DNA of 64,000 nucleotides from Promicromonospora umidemergens (GCF_024171995.1 NZ_JAMTCT010000005.1:186001-250000); one strand, 5' to 3'. Positions 38,465 through 46,862 are shown, counted from the stretch's first letter. The notes: generated by a model from the sequence alone, not told the origin. Translations and numbers: made by a program.

Positions 38465-38917
38465 ATGCGCCTGCACATCGCCGCCGACCACGCCGGGTAC
38501 GACCTCAAGCAGCACCTGGTGCAGCACCTCACCACAGCCGGGCACGAGGTGATCGACCACGGGGCCCACGAGCACGACCCCCTGGACGACTACCCCGCCT
38601 TCTGCATCGCCGCCGGCGAAGCCGTCGTCGCAGACCCGGGCTCGCTCGGCATCGTGATCGGCGGCTCGGGCAACGGTGAGCAGATCGCCGCGAACAAGGT
38701 GACCGGTGTCCGCGCCGTCCTCGCGTGGTCGCTGGAGACCGCGAAGCTGGGCCGCCAGCACAACGACGCGAACGTGATCGCCGTTGGCGGACGCATGCAC
38801 TCGCTGGAGGACTCGGCGGCGTTCGTCGAGGCTTTCGTCGCCGAGCCGTTCAGCGGCGACGAGCGGCACCAGCGCCGGATCGACCAGCTCGCCGACTACG
38901 AGACGAAGCGTGCCTGA
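38465..38917 (+). CDS. rpiB: Ribose-5-phosphate isomerase B
   Basis: 150 residues from ATG 38465, which has GGAG five bases upstream; ATG 38456 would add three residues. It interconverts ribose-5-phosphate and ribulose-5-phosphate. RpiB signatures: IAADHAGYDLK, DYPAFCIAAGEAV, LGIVIGGSGNGEQIAANK and HQRRIDQLADYE, close to the M. tuberculosis protein. It overlaps the following glycosylase gene by eight bases. Confidence 0.94.
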   Translation: MRLHIAADHAGYDLKQHLVQHLTTAGHEVIDHGAHEHDPLDDYPAFCIAAGEAVVADPGSLGIVIGGSGNGEQIAANKVTGVRAVLAWSLETAKLGRQHNDANVIAVGGRMHSLEDSAAFVEAFVAEPFSGDERHQRRIDQLADYETKRA

Positions 38918-39977
38918 GGGCCACACCGTCCACCGCCTCGCGCGGACGTTCGCCTCGCTCTACGCCGGGCAGACCCTACGGGTGAGCAGCCCGCAGGGGC
39001 GGTTCGCCGACGGCGCCGCCGTGCTCTCGGGGCGTCGGCTGGTGGCGAGCGAGGCCTGGGGCAAGCAGCTCTTCCTGGGCTTCGCGCCCGCCGACGGGTC
39101 AGACGCTGAAGTCACCGGCATGACGTCAGCTTCTGACGTGTTGTGGCTCCGCATCCATCTCGGGTTGTACGGGGCGTGGACGTTCGCGGGTGCCCCGGAC
39201 ACGCCGGAGGTGGTCCACGCGATCGGCGCACCTCGCAAGCGCATCGGCGAACGGGAGACGACGGCGCCCCCGGCCGCCACCGAAGGATCGACCAGCGAAG
39301 GATCGACCAGCGAAGGATCGACCAGCGATGGGTCGACCAGCGACTGGGTCGTGCCCGAGCCGCGCGGGCAGGTGCGGGTGCGGCTGCTCGGCGACCACGC
39401 CGTCGCCGATCTCACCGGACCCACGGCCTGCGAGGTCATCACGCCCGAGGAGAAGAGGGCGGTCGAGGCGCGGCTCGGCCCCGATCCCATCCGGGACGAC
39501 GGCGACGTCGAGGCCTTCGTGGCCCGGGTCGGCCGGTCGAGGGTCACGATCGCGCAGCAGCTGATGGACCAGGTGGTCATCTCGGGAGCTGGGAACATCT
39601 ACCGCGCCGAGGTGCTCTTCCGGGCCGGCGTCGACCCGTTGCGGCCCGGGCGGGACGTGCCCGCCGCGGTGCTCCGCGTGATCTGGGACGACCTCGTGGT
39701 CCTCATGCGCGACGGCGCCGACCGGGGCGCGATCGTCACGACACGGCCCGAGGACCGCGGGTCGCGACCGGGTCGACCACCGGAGGAGGCTCTACCTCCG
39801 GAGGGTCGGGGCCGGACCCGGCAGAACACCGACGGGACGCCGGGCGCGGTGCCCTCCGACCAGGCGTTCTACGTCTACCACCGCGCAGGTCTGCCGTGCC
39901 GGATCTGCGGGACGCCCGTGCTGGTCAAGGAGCTGGCCGGCCGCAACCTCTTCTGGTGCGAGACCTGCCAGACCTGA
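38910..39977 (+). CDS. Fpg/Nei family DNA glycosylase with repeat insertion
   Basis: 355 residues from GTG 38910. After Met removal the N terminus is PEGHT, giving the catalytic Pro1 and Glu2 of the family. The helix-two-turn-helix (QQLMDQVVISGAGNIYRAE) and a C-terminal zinc finger CRICG...CETCQ are intact. Two Ser/Thr/Gly-rich or charged inserts are unusual: residues 125-144 are four tandem five-residue units, and a Pro/Gly/Arg-rich stretch lies near 285-310. It removes oxidised bases; the PEGHT start favours the Nei2-like actinobacterial branch. It overlaps rpiB by eight bases. Confidence 0.92.
   Translation: MPEGHTVHRLARTFASLYAGQTLRVSSPQGRFADGAAVLSGRRLVASEAWGKQLFLGFAPADGSDAEVTGMTSASDVLWLRIHLGLYGAWTFAGAPDTPEVVHAIGAPRKRIGERETTAPPAATEGSTSEGSTSEGSTSDGSTSDWVVPEPRGQVRVRLLGDHAVADLTGPTACEVITPEEKRAVEARLGPDPIRDDGDVEAFVARVGRSRVTIAQQLMDQVVISGAGNIYRAEVLFRAGVDPLRPGRDVPAAVLRVIWDDLVVLMRDGADRGAIVTTRPEDRGSRPGRPPEEALPPEGRGRTRQNTDGTPGAVPSDQAFYVYHRAGLPCRICGTPVLVKELAGRNLFWCETCQT
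39282..39341 (+). repeat. 4 x 15-bp tandem repeat within glycosylase gene
   Basis: Three identical copies of GAAGGATCGACCAGC and a fourth with two changes, encoding EGSTS/DGSTS units. Being a multiple of three, copy-number change keeps the frame. Confidence 0.9.
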
Positions 39978-39990
39978 CCCCCGCGGGGTG

Positions 39991-41307
39991 CTAGAACACC
40001 CAGGAGGCTCCCGGTGCTACCGGCCAGCCGAACGCGGTGCTCGCGCTCGCCAGCGGGTTCCGGCGCTGTCCCGGGCGGTCGTGCACGGTGACGAGGCCTG
40101 CGGCTGCCAGCACCGCGAGCGACTTGCCGCCGAGGTAGGCGGCGCCCAGCTCGCGCACGTCGAGCGAGAGCTCCGGGGCGTCGAACTCCGGGTCGACGCG
40201 CTCCACCGACGCCTGCCCGAACGCCTCGGCCTGCAGCCGGTAGACGCCGCTGTTGGCGGGCAGCCGGGTGTCGGTCACGGCGAGCGTGACGTCGACGTCG
40301 GCCGCGTACCGGCGTCCGGCGAGCGCCGCGCCGACGTCGACCAGCCGGACCCAGAGGTTGTCCGGGGTGCGCGGCGCGGCGGCGCGCAGGTTCACCAGGA
40401 GCTGCGTGACGACGTCGTCGACGGGGAGGGTGAACGGGCTGACCTCGTTCGTCAGGTCGAGGTCGAGCAGCGCGCCCCACAGGGCGCGGGCGGCGGCGCC
40501 GTCGGCCGCGACCACCTCGCCGGTGCTGACGTGCCCGCGCGCGCCCGTTGGCTCCCACTTCAGGGATCGCCGGAACGTCACGTAGCCCCGTGGCTCGCCG
40601 TCGAGCTCGGCGATCAGGATGCGCCGGGACTCGTGTCCGCTGCGCTGGACGGGAGCGTCGTCCCAGTGCAGGGCCTGCAGGGCCTCGGTCTCGCGCGTCA
40701 CCCAGCCGGGACGGTTGATGCCAGGGATGCCTGTCGGGGTGGCGCCGGCGGCGCGGTGCAGGCGGTCGACCAGGTCGCCGTGCCGCTCGCGGGAGGCCAC
40801 CTCGACCCGGACGGTGTGCCGCTCGGCGCCCGGCACGTCGCGCAGGGCGGCGCCCCGCGGTACGTCCAGGCGCAGGTCGTCGGCCGCGTGGCCGTAGCCG
40901 AACCGGCCGTAGATCGCGGCCTCGGCGGCGAACAGGGCACTGAGCGGCTCGCCGCGCTCGGCGGTGCGTGCCAGGTGCAGGTCGATCATCGCCGTCAGCA
41001 GGCCGCGACGGCGGTGCTGCGGGTGCACGCCCACCCAGGTCAGGCCGGCCGTCGGCAGCTCGGCTCCTGGTACCGGGAAGTGCTCGAACGGGTACGACGC
41101 GTGCATCGCGACGAGCCCGTCGAAGCCTTCGGCCTCGACGGCGATCGCGCGGTCCCAGGTCAGGGGCGACGGAGCGGCGTCGAGGTCGTCGTGGGAGGTC
41201 CCCGACGGGAACGCCCAGGTGTCCAGCTCGGTCACGAGGCGGCGGTCGTCCGACGTCAGGGTGCGCCAGCGGTATCCGGCGGGCAGAGCGATCTGGGGAA
41301 AGGCCAT
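39991..41307 (-). CDS. Eis-type GNAT N-acetyltransferase
   Basis: 438 residues from ATG 41307; the frame is open upstream but non-coding. Eis family: an N-terminal GNAT domain with the acetyl-CoA loop WVGVHPQHRRRGLLTAMI, a second GNAT-like domain and a C-terminal SCP2-like domain, ending in the aromatic residue Phe (GASWVF). In Eis the C-terminal carboxylate takes part in catalysis, and the terminal Phe is conserved. Homologues acetylate aminoglycosides or other amines at several positions; the substrate here is unknown. Convergent with the glycosylase gene only 13 bases away. Confidence 0.88.
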   Translation of the reverse strand: MAFPQIALPAGYRWRTLTSDDRRLVTELDTWAFPSGTSHDDLDAAPSPLTWDRAIAVEAEGFDGLVAMHASYPFEHFPVPGAELPTAGLTWVGVHPQHRRRGLLTAMIDLHLARTAERGEPLSALFAAEAAIYGRFGYGHAADDLRLDVPRGAALRDVPGAERHTVRVEVASRERHGDLVDRLHRAAGATPTGIPGINRPGWVTRETEALQALHWDDAPVQRSGHESRRILIAELDGEPRGYVTFRRSLKWEPTGARGHVSTGEVVAADGAAARALWGALLDLDLTNEVSPFTLPVDDVVTQLLVNLRAAAPRTPDNLWVRLVDVGAALAGRRYAADVDVTLAVTDTRLPANSGVYRLQAEAFGQASVERVDPEFDAPELSLDVRELGAAYLGGKSLAVLAAAGLVTVHDRPGQRRNPLASASTAFGWPVAPGASWVF

Positions 41308-41367
41308 GCTGTGATCGTCGCACCGGGCGCAAGCAAATTCCCCTGAGGGGATACGGGCTGAGCTGCG

Positions 41368-41426
41368 TTCAGCAGGCTTCCGGCGACCATCACCGGGCCG
41401 GCTGCGGCCCCGTCGAGCCTGCTGAA
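41368..41426. repeat. Palindromic element family III, copy 1 (59 bp)
   Basis: Inverted repeat with 11-base ends TTCAGCAGGCT and AGCCTGCTGAA. The same 59-base layout, with GGCGACC at the same offset, recurs at 48613-48671. Confidence 0.65.
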
Positions 41427-41462
41427 GAAGCATCAGTACCGGCTCCGTCTACGATCGCATCC

Positions 41463-41912
41463 GTGACCGACCCGCCGCCCGGAAACCAGCTCACCGACGT
41501 CGAGGAGTACGCCGCCGCCGTGCTCGACGTCGTCCGGCGCATACCGTCCGGCCGCGCCATGACGTACGGGCTGGTCGCCGAGATCGTGGGCGAGCAGCTC
41601 GGCCGCGGCGGGCCACGTCAGGTCGGGAGCGTCATGGCCGGGTCCGGCGACCGGTACGCGCACCTCGTACCCGACGACGACGGCGCCGAACCGGACGGCG
41701 ACCGCGTCCCGTGGTGGCGTGTCGTCAATGCCGCAGGGTCCCCGCCACAGCATCACGTGACCGAGGCCCTGGACGCGCTGCGCGCCGAGGGCTGCCCGCT
41801 GTCCGGGGACGGCCGCCGCGTGAACCTGCGCCGAGCGGTCTGGTTCCCGGAGGATCCGGAGTCACCCACCGTTCACGCGCTGGGAACCGCACCGTTCACG
41901 GCCGAGGACTAG
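41463..41912 (+). CDS. MGMT-family alkyltransferase-like protein (ATL)
   Basis: 149 residues from GTG 41463. The fold of the O6-alkylguanine-DNA methyltransferase C-terminal domain is seen (IPSGRAMTYGLVAEIVG, RQVGSVMAGS). The active-site PCHR is changed to PWWR (VPWWRVVNAAG), so the alkyl-accepting cysteine is Trp. This is the hallmark of ATL proteins, which bind alkylated guanine and hand the lesion to nucleotide excision repair instead of repairing it. Lies near two other DNA repair-type genes. Confidence 0.88.
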   Translation: MTDPPPGNQLTDVEEYAAAVLDVVRRIPSGRAMTYGLVAEIVGEQLGRGGPRQVGSVMAGSGDRYAHLVPDDDGAEPDGDRVPWWRVVNAAGSPPQHHVTEALDALRAEGCPLSGDGRRVNLRRAVWFPEDPESPTVHALGTAPFTAED

Positions 41913-41952
41913 CGTGCCGAGCCGAACCTGATCCGCCGTCGGAGGTACCGCC

Positions 41953-43488
41953 ATGCACAGCCCCCTTGCCCGCACCACCGGGGCTCTGGCAACCCTGCTG
42001 CTCGTGTCCGGCCTGGCCACGTCGGGCCTGGCGCCCGCTGCCGCCGATCCAGGCCCTGATCACGCCAAGCACACCGCGACCCTCCTGTACTTCCACGACG
42101 CGCACGAGATCGGTCCGGTGCTGACCGGCGGCCAGGACCGTGGCGGCGTCGCCCGCCTGGCCACGGCCGTGCGCACCGTCGAGGAGCAGAACCCGGCCAC
42201 GGCCGTCGTCTTCGGCGGAGACCTGGCCGGCGGCACGCTCTTCGGTGGCCTGTACAGGGGCGTGCCGATGGTCGAGGCGCTGGGCGAGGTGGGTGTCGAC
42301 CTGGCGAACTTCGGGCAGCACGACTTCGACTTCGGCGTGGACCACGCGCGCGACCTGGTCGCGGCGTCCGACTTCCCGTGGATCACGTCCAACCTGACCG
42401 ACACCGCCGGCGCGCCCTTCGTCGAGGGCGGCACCTGGGCGGTGCAGCGGGTGGGCAAGGTCCGCGTCGGGTTCGTGGGCCTCACGGACGCGATCGAGAC
42501 GACGTCGGCCGCCGGGGACCTCGTCGAGACGGACCCGGTCGAGGCGACGCGCGCCGCCGTCGCCGACCTGACGGCCCACGCCAAGGTGGACGTGGTCGTG
42601 GCCGTCACCCAGTACCCGCTGGACGAGAACCGCGAGCTCGTCCGGGCGGTTCCGGAGCTGGACGCCGTGTTCGGCGAGGAGATGGCGGAGTACGACTCGG
42701 TGATCGAGTACGAGGGCGACGTGCCGCTCATGGCGTCGGAGGGGAACATCGGCTCGCTCGTCCGCCTGGACATCACCAAGCGCCGCGGGGCGCACGTGGT
42801 GGCGCCGTCCGTGGTCGAGGTGGACCACACGGTCACGCCCGACCCGGAGCTGCGCCAGGTCGAGGAGCGCTACGCGGCCGAGATGGACGAACGGCTCTCC
42901 GAGGTCCTGGCCGACGTGCGGACGCCCCTGCTCAACCCGGGTCAGATCAGCCGGTCCCAGGAGACCGCGCTGGGCAACTTCGTCGCCGACGCGTTCAGGG
43001 AGCGGCACGGGGCCGACGTCGGCTGGGTGAACGGCGGCGGACTGCGGGCCGAGGCGCCCGGGCCCGTGTTCACGCTGCGCGACGCCTACTCGATCGCCCC
43101 GTTCGCCAACCGGGTGCTGAAGGTACGGGTCAGCGGAGCGGGCCTGCGCCAGTCCCTTGAGGACGCGGTCTCCCGCGTGCAGGACGCCGGCGGCGGGTTC
43201 CCGCAAGTCTCCGGCATGGTGTACTCCTACTCGCCGTCCGCCCCGGTGGGAGCGCGCGTGCGCGAGGTCAGCGTCGGCGGTGCTCCGCTCGACCTGGCCG
43301 CCACCTACACCGTCGCCGTGACCGCCTACGTGGCAGGGGGCGGCGACGGCGTCAGCGGGTTCGGCGACGCCGAGGTGCTCGTACCGCTCGGCGACGCTCC
43401 GGTCGACGCGGAGGTGATCGCGGGCCACGCCCGCACGCTGGCCACGATCGACGTCGCGACGGAGGGCCGCATCACCGTCCTGCCATAA
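41953..43488 (+). CDS. Secreted 5'-nucleotidase/metallophosphatase-like protein with altered metal site
   Basis: 511 residues with a Sec signal peptide (residues 1-31, ending APAAA). The N-terminal domain follows UshA/SoxB-type metallophosphatases: FHDAH (D49, H51) and GGD (D90) are kept. However, the usual GNHE is GQHD (N to Q at 122), the later THxG is TQY (220), and the GGHxH motif is absent, the spot reading FGEEMAEYD (240-248). The C-terminal nucleotide-binding domain, including NGGGLR and YSIAPFAN, is intact. It may bind nucleotides with reduced or changed hydrolysis. RBS GGAGG precedes it. Confidence 0.85.
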   Translation: MHSPLARTTGALATLLLVSGLATSGLAPAAADPGPDHAKHTATLLYFHDAHEIGPVLTGGQDRGGVARLATAVRTVEEQNPATAVVFGGDLAGGTLFGGLYRGVPMVEALGEVGVDLANFGQHDFDFGVDHARDLVAASDFPWITSNLTDTAGAPFVEGGTWAVQRVGKVRVGFVGLTDAIETTSAAGDLVETDPVEATRAAVADLTAHAKVDVVVAVTQYPLDENRELVRAVPELDAVFGEEMAEYDSVIEYEGDVPLMASEGNIGSLVRLDITKRRGAHVVAPSVVEVDHTVTPDPELRQVEERYAAEMDERLSEVLADVRTPLLNPGQISRSQETALGNFVADAFRERHGADVGWVNGGGLRAEAPGPVFTLRDAYSIAPFANRVLKVRVSGAGLRQSLEDAVSRVQDAGGGFPQVSGMVYSYSPSAPVGARVREVSVGGAPLDLAATYTVAVTAYVAGGGDGVSGFGDAEVLVPLGDAPVDAEVIAGHARTLATIDVATEGRITVLP

Positions 43489-43496
43489 CCCTCGCT

Positions 43497-43551
43497 GAGT
43501 GCTGGCCATGTGTGGAGCCGACGGCCCTGGACGCACAGATACCCAGCACTC
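43497..43551. repeat. Palindromic element family II, copy 2 (bidirectional terminator)
   Basis: Arms start GAGTGCTGG and end CCAGCACTC and pair over about 18 bases with three mismatches. Flanks CT and GACG match copy 1 at 32366. It lies between the nucleotidase-like gene and the convergent LLM gene. Confidence 0.65.
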
Positions 43552-43566
43552 GACGGGGCCCGCGGG

Positions 43567-44679
43567 TCAGACCTTCTTCGGGGCGACCCTCGACAGGAGG
43601 GCGCCCGTCGTCGAGCGGACGCGGCCGCCGAGCGACGCGTCCTGCGACGCCGCGAGCAGCGCGAGCATCGAGGCAGGGTCGCCCTGCACGAGCAGGGTGG
43701 TGATCGCGGTGCGCTCCCAGGTGGGCAGCTCGCGGCGGATCTTGTCGATCGGCCCGACCAGCGCGATCTCCTCGACGAGCTGCGTCGGCACGGCAGCGGC
43801 CGCCTCCTCCTTGCGCCCGGCGAGGTACAGCTCCTGCACCTTGTCGAGCGGCTCCTTGTAGCCGAGCCGGTCGAGCGACTGCTTGTGGAAGTTCGCCTCC
43901 TTGGCCCCCATCCCGCCCGCGTACAGCGCGATGTGCGGGCGGATGACGTCGGCGGCGGCCTCGACGTCGTCCCGCACGACGACGGGGACGGTCGCCGCTA
44001 CCTCGAACTCGTCGGCCGGTGAACGCTCCTCCGCGCGGGCGTCGAAACCCTCGGCGAGCAGCGCGCGGAACTCGTCGTCCATGCGGGGCGCGTAGAAGCC
44101 GGCCATCCAGCCGTCGGCGATCTCGGCGGCGAGGGCCACGTTCTTGGGGCCCTGCGCGGCCAGGACGATGGGGATCTCGGGGCGGAACGGGTGCACCGTC
44201 GGCTTGAGGGCCTTGCCCAGCCCCATCGCACCCGGTGTCTCCGTAGGCAGCGGCAGCTGGTAGAAGGAGCCGTCGTGGGCGACGGGCGCCTCGCGGCGCA
44301 TCACCTGCCGGACGATGTCGACGTACTCGCGTGTGCGGGCCAGCGGCCGCTTGTACGGCTGGCCGTACCAGCCCTCGACGACCTGCGGACCCGAGGCGCC
44401 GAGCCCCAGCACGAACCGGCCCTTGGACAGGTGATCCATCGTGAGGGCCTGCATGGCGGTCGCCGTCGGCGTGCGGGCCGACAGCTGGGCGATGCCCGTG
44501 CCCAGGCGCACGTTCCTGGTGCGGGAGCCCCACCAGGCCAACGGGGAGAAGGCGTCGGACCCGTAGGCCTCGGCGGTCCAGACCGAGTCGAGGCCGAGCC
44601 GGTCGGCGGCCTGGATGAACTGCTGGATGCCCTTGGGGGGCTTGCGGGACCAGTAACCGGTCTGGAATCCGATGCGCAT
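43567..44679 (-). CDS. LLM-class F420-dependent oxidoreductase
   Basis: 370 residues from ATG 44679, preceded by GAGGTG. Luciferase-like TIM barrel of the F420-using type: MRIGFQTGYW, DSVWTAEAYGSDAFSP, LGTGIAQLSARTP, and RFVLGLGASGPQVVEGWYG, which match the mycobacterial family around F420-dependent reductases and hydride transferases. It transfers hydride between reduced F420 and an unknown small substrate. No F420 biosynthesis gene is in the window. Downstream, a palindromic terminator separates it from the convergent nucleotidase-like gene. Confidence 0.9.
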   Translation of the reverse strand: MRIGFQTGYWSRKPPKGIQQFIQAADRLGLDSVWTAEAYGSDAFSPLAWWGSRTRNVRLGTGIAQLSARTPTATAMQALTMDHLSKGRFVLGLGASGPQVVEGWYGQPYKRPLARTREYVDIVRQVMRREAPVAHDGSFYQLPLPTETPGAMGLGKALKPTVHPFRPEIPIVLAAQGPKNVALAAEIADGWMAGFYAPRMDDEFRALLAEGFDARAEERSPADEFEVAATVPVVVRDDVEAAADVIRPHIALYAGGMGAKEANFHKQSLDRLGYKEPLDKVQELYLAGRKEEAAAAVPTQLVEEIALVGPIDKIRRELPTWERTAITTLLVQGDPASMLALLAASQDASLGGRVRSTTGALLSRVAPKKV

Positions 44680-44781
44680 GGGGGTCACCTCGTCGTGGGA
44701 ACGTCAGTATCTGAGACGTCACGTCCCAGGTACTGCCACACCCTACCGGTCTCCGCCGTGTGGTCGGCAGGTGGGCGGCAG

Positions 44782-44847
44782 ACGGTCGGCAGAACGTCAG
44801 GAGATCGGCACCTTGGGCTGCCGATCTCCTGACGTACTACCGACCAT
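44782..44847. repeat. 66-bp palindromic element, copy B
   Basis: Arms 44782-44810 and 44819-44847, 29 bases with three mismatches, around an 8-base loop. Left arm core ACGTCAGGAGATCGGCA is nearly identical to copy C. A partial extra half-unit (GTGGTCGGCAG) lies just before it at 44759. It stands 24 bases before the MmcQ gene. Confidence 0.85.
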
Positions 44848-44871
44848 CCGCACCCTGAGTACCGTGGGGGC

Positions 44872-45303
44872 GTGGCCATCTACGACGACGTCGCCCGGCT
44901 TGTCCTTGCGCTGCCCGAGACCACCGAGGGCACGAGCTACGGCCACCGCGCCTGGTCCGTGGCGGGGAAGAGGTTCGCGTGGGAGCGCCCGTTCAGCAAG
45001 GCCGACCTCAAGCGGTTCGGTGACGAGCCCGTCCCGGCGGGCCCGATCCTCGGCGTCGTGGTCGAGGACCTCGAGGAGAAGGAAGCCGTTCTGGCCGAGG
45101 CGCGGCCGGGATTCTTCACGATTCCGCACTTCGCCGAATTTCCGGCGGTGCTGGTGCAGCTCGACGTCGTGGGCGAGGACGAGCTGCGCGAGGCCCTGGT
45201 GGACGCCTGGCTCGCCAAGGCGCCCCGTGCGCTGGCGGAGGAGCAGAGCGGAGTGGTCGGCAAGAAGTCAGGAGATCGGCAGCCCGAGCCGCCGATCTCC
45301 TGA
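44872..45303 (+). CDS. MmcQ/YjbR family protein with repeat-encoded C terminus
   Basis: 143 residues, GTG at 44872. YjbR/CyaY-like double-wing DNA-binding family: ALPETTEGTSYGHRAWSV, GKRFAWERP, PGFFTIPHF and EDELREALVDAWLAKAP. Function of the family is unknown; a mitomycin cluster member gave the name. The last 17 residues (GVVGKKSGDRQPEPPIS) and the stop codon are supplied by palindromic element C, so the natural end of the gene has been replaced. Elements B and C flank the gene closely on both sides. Confidence 0.82.
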   Translation: MAIYDDVARLVLALPETTEGTSYGHRAWSVAGKRFAWERPFSKADLKRFGDEPVPAGPILGVVVEDLEEKEAVLAEARPGFFTIPHFAEFPAVLVQLDVVGEDELREALVDAWLAKAPRALAEEQSGVVGKKSGDRQPEPPIS

Positions 45304-45318
45304 CTTTCTACCGACCAC
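45253..45318. repeat. 66-bp palindromic element, copy C
   Basis: Arms 45253-45280 and 45291-45318 (GTGGTCGGCAAGAAGTCAGG at the start) with a 10-base loop. It overlaps the 3' end of the MmcQ gene and ends 13 bases before the convergent cysE stop, so it can serve as a two-way terminator. Confidence 0.85.
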
Positions 45319-45330
45319 ACGGTCGCTGCG

Positions 45331-45927
45331 TCAGATCACGTACTCGATGAGCTCCGACGGGTCCTCGTTGCGGGGGCGCTCCGCCACGGGTGCGTCCGGG
45401 ACGCGGATCCGCGCGGGGATCCCCACCGCGACGGCTCCAGCGGGTACGTCCTTCACGACGACGGCGTTGGCACCGATCTGCACGTCGTCACCGACCCACA
45501 CCGGGCCCAGCACCTTCGCGCCGGCGCCGACGGTCACCCGGTCGCCGAGGGTCGGGTGCCGCTTGCCCCGGTTCAGCGACCGGCCGCCCAGCGTGACGCC
45601 GTGGTAGAGCATGACGTCGTCGCCCACCACCGTGGTCTCGCCGATCACCACACCCATGCCGTGGTCGATGAACAGCCGGTGCCCCAGCCGGGCGCCCGGG
45701 TGGATCTCGATCCCGGTCGCCGCCCGCGCGAGCTGCGAGAGCAGTCGCGCGGGCAGGCGCATCGGCGGCATCCGCCACAGGCGGTGCGCCGCGCGGTAGG
45801 CCCAGAGGGCGTGCACTCCCGGGTAGGCGAGGGCGACCTCCAGGCGGGACCGCGCGGCCGGGTCGTGGGCGCGCGCGGCGTCAAGATCCTCGGCGAGGAC
45901 CTGGAACAGCCCGCGCACCCCCGTCAT
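45331..45927 (-). CDS. cysE: Serine O-acetyltransferase
   Basis: 198 residues. Short CysE/EpsC type: an N-terminal helical domain followed by left-handed beta helix hexapeptides ([45 protein letters not shown]). His and Asp of the active site lie in IDHGMG. It makes O-acetylserine from serine and acetyl-CoA. The protein ends EYVI; a C-terminal Ile is what inserts into the CysK active site in the cysteine synthase complex. The start shares one base with the cysK stop (TGATG), so cysK and cysE are coupled. Confidence 0.95.
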   Translation of the reverse strand: MTGVRGLFQVLAEDLDAARAHDPAARSRLEVALAYPGVHALWAYRAAHRLWRMPPMRLPARLLSQLARAATGIEIHPGARLGHRLFIDHGMGVVIGETTVVGDDVMLYHGVTLGGRSLNRGKRHPTLGDRVTVGAGAKVLGPVWVGDDVQIGANAVVVKDVPAGAVAVGIPARIRVPDAPVAERPRNEDPSELIEYVI

Positions 45928-46862
45928 CAGTCGACCAGGCCCTCGAACAGCGGGGTGGACAGGTAGCGCTCGCCGAAGTCGGGGACGACCACGACGATCG
46001 TCTTGCCGGCGCTCTCCGGCCGCTTCGCGACCTCCAGGGCGGCGAACAGCGCCGCACCCGACGAGATGCCGACGAGCAGGCCCTCCTCCCGGGCGGCGCG
46101 GCGCGCGAACTCGAGGGCCGACGCGATGTTCACGTCGAGGACCTCGTCGTACACCTTGGTGTCGAGGATCTCGGGCACGAAGTTGGCGCCGAGACCCTGG
46201 ATCTTGTGCGGGCCGGGGGCGCCGCCGTTCAGGATGGGCGACTCCTCCGGCTCGACCGCGACGATCTTGACGTCGGGGTTCCGCTCCTTGAGCACCTGGC
46301 CGACGCCGGAGATGGTGCCGCCCGTGCCGATGCCGGCCACGACGATGTCGACGGCGCCGTCCGTGTCGGCCCAGATCTCCTCGGCGGTGGTCTCGCGGTG
46401 GATCCGCACGTTCGCCTCGTTGGCGAACTGGCGGGCCAGGACGGCGCCCGGGCGGTCAGCGGCGATCTTCTCCGCTGCGGCCACCGCACCCTTCATCCCC
46501 TCGGCGCCCGGCGTCAGGATGAGCTCGGCGCCGTACGCGCGCAGCAGGGCGCGACGCTCCTTCGACGCCGTCTCCGGCATCGCAAGGACGACCTTGTAAC
46601 CGCGGGCAGCGCCCACCCAGGCCAGGGCGATGCCCGTGTTGCCAGAGGTGCCCTCGACGATCGTGCCACCCTCCTCGAGCTCACCCGAGGCCACTGCGGC
46701 GTCGATGATGGACACGCCGATGCGGTCCTTCACGGAGTTGGCCGGGTTGTAGAACTCGAGCTTGGCCAGGACGGTGGCCTCGAGGCCTTCGGTCAGCTTG
46801 TTGAGCTTCACGAGCGGCGTGTTGCCGATCAGCTTGGTCGCGTCGTCGTAGATGCGGGCCAT
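45927..46862 (-). CDS. cysK: Cysteine synthase A (O-acetylserine sulfhydrylase)
   Basis: 311 residues, ATG at 46862. PLP enzyme that forms cysteine from O-acetylserine and sulfide. PLP-binding Lys in NPANSVKDR (K45), substrate loop TSGNTG, phosphate-binding GTGGTISG, and the CysE-binding region typical of CysK. C-terminal ERYLSTPLF is conserved. First gene of the cysK-cysE operon. A 560-base region upstream may hold its control sites. Confidence 0.96.
   Translation of the reverse strand: MARIYDDATKLIGNTPLVKLNKLTEGLEATVLAKLEFYNPANSVKDRIGVSIIDAAVASGELEEGGTIVEGTSGNTGIALAWVGAARGYKVVLAMPETASKERRALLRAYGAELILTPGAEGMKGAVAAAEKIAADRPGAVLARQFANEANVRIHRETTAEEIWADTDGAVDIVVAGIGTGGTISGVGQVLKERNPDVKIVAVEPEESPILNGGAPGPHKIQGLGANFVPEILDTKVYDEVLDVNIASALEFARRAAREEGLLVGISSGAALFAALEVAKRPESAGKTIVVVVPDFGERYLSTPLFEGLVD

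Noticed and set aside
39282-39341. CRISPR-like appearance of four equal repeats
   Set aside because: The units are contiguous without spacers and keep the reading frame of the glycosylase gene, so this is a coding tandem repeat.
44759-44781. A fourth copy of the 66-bp element
   Set aside because: Only one half-arm (GTGGTCGGCAG) is present directly before copy B, so it is counted as a partial unit.
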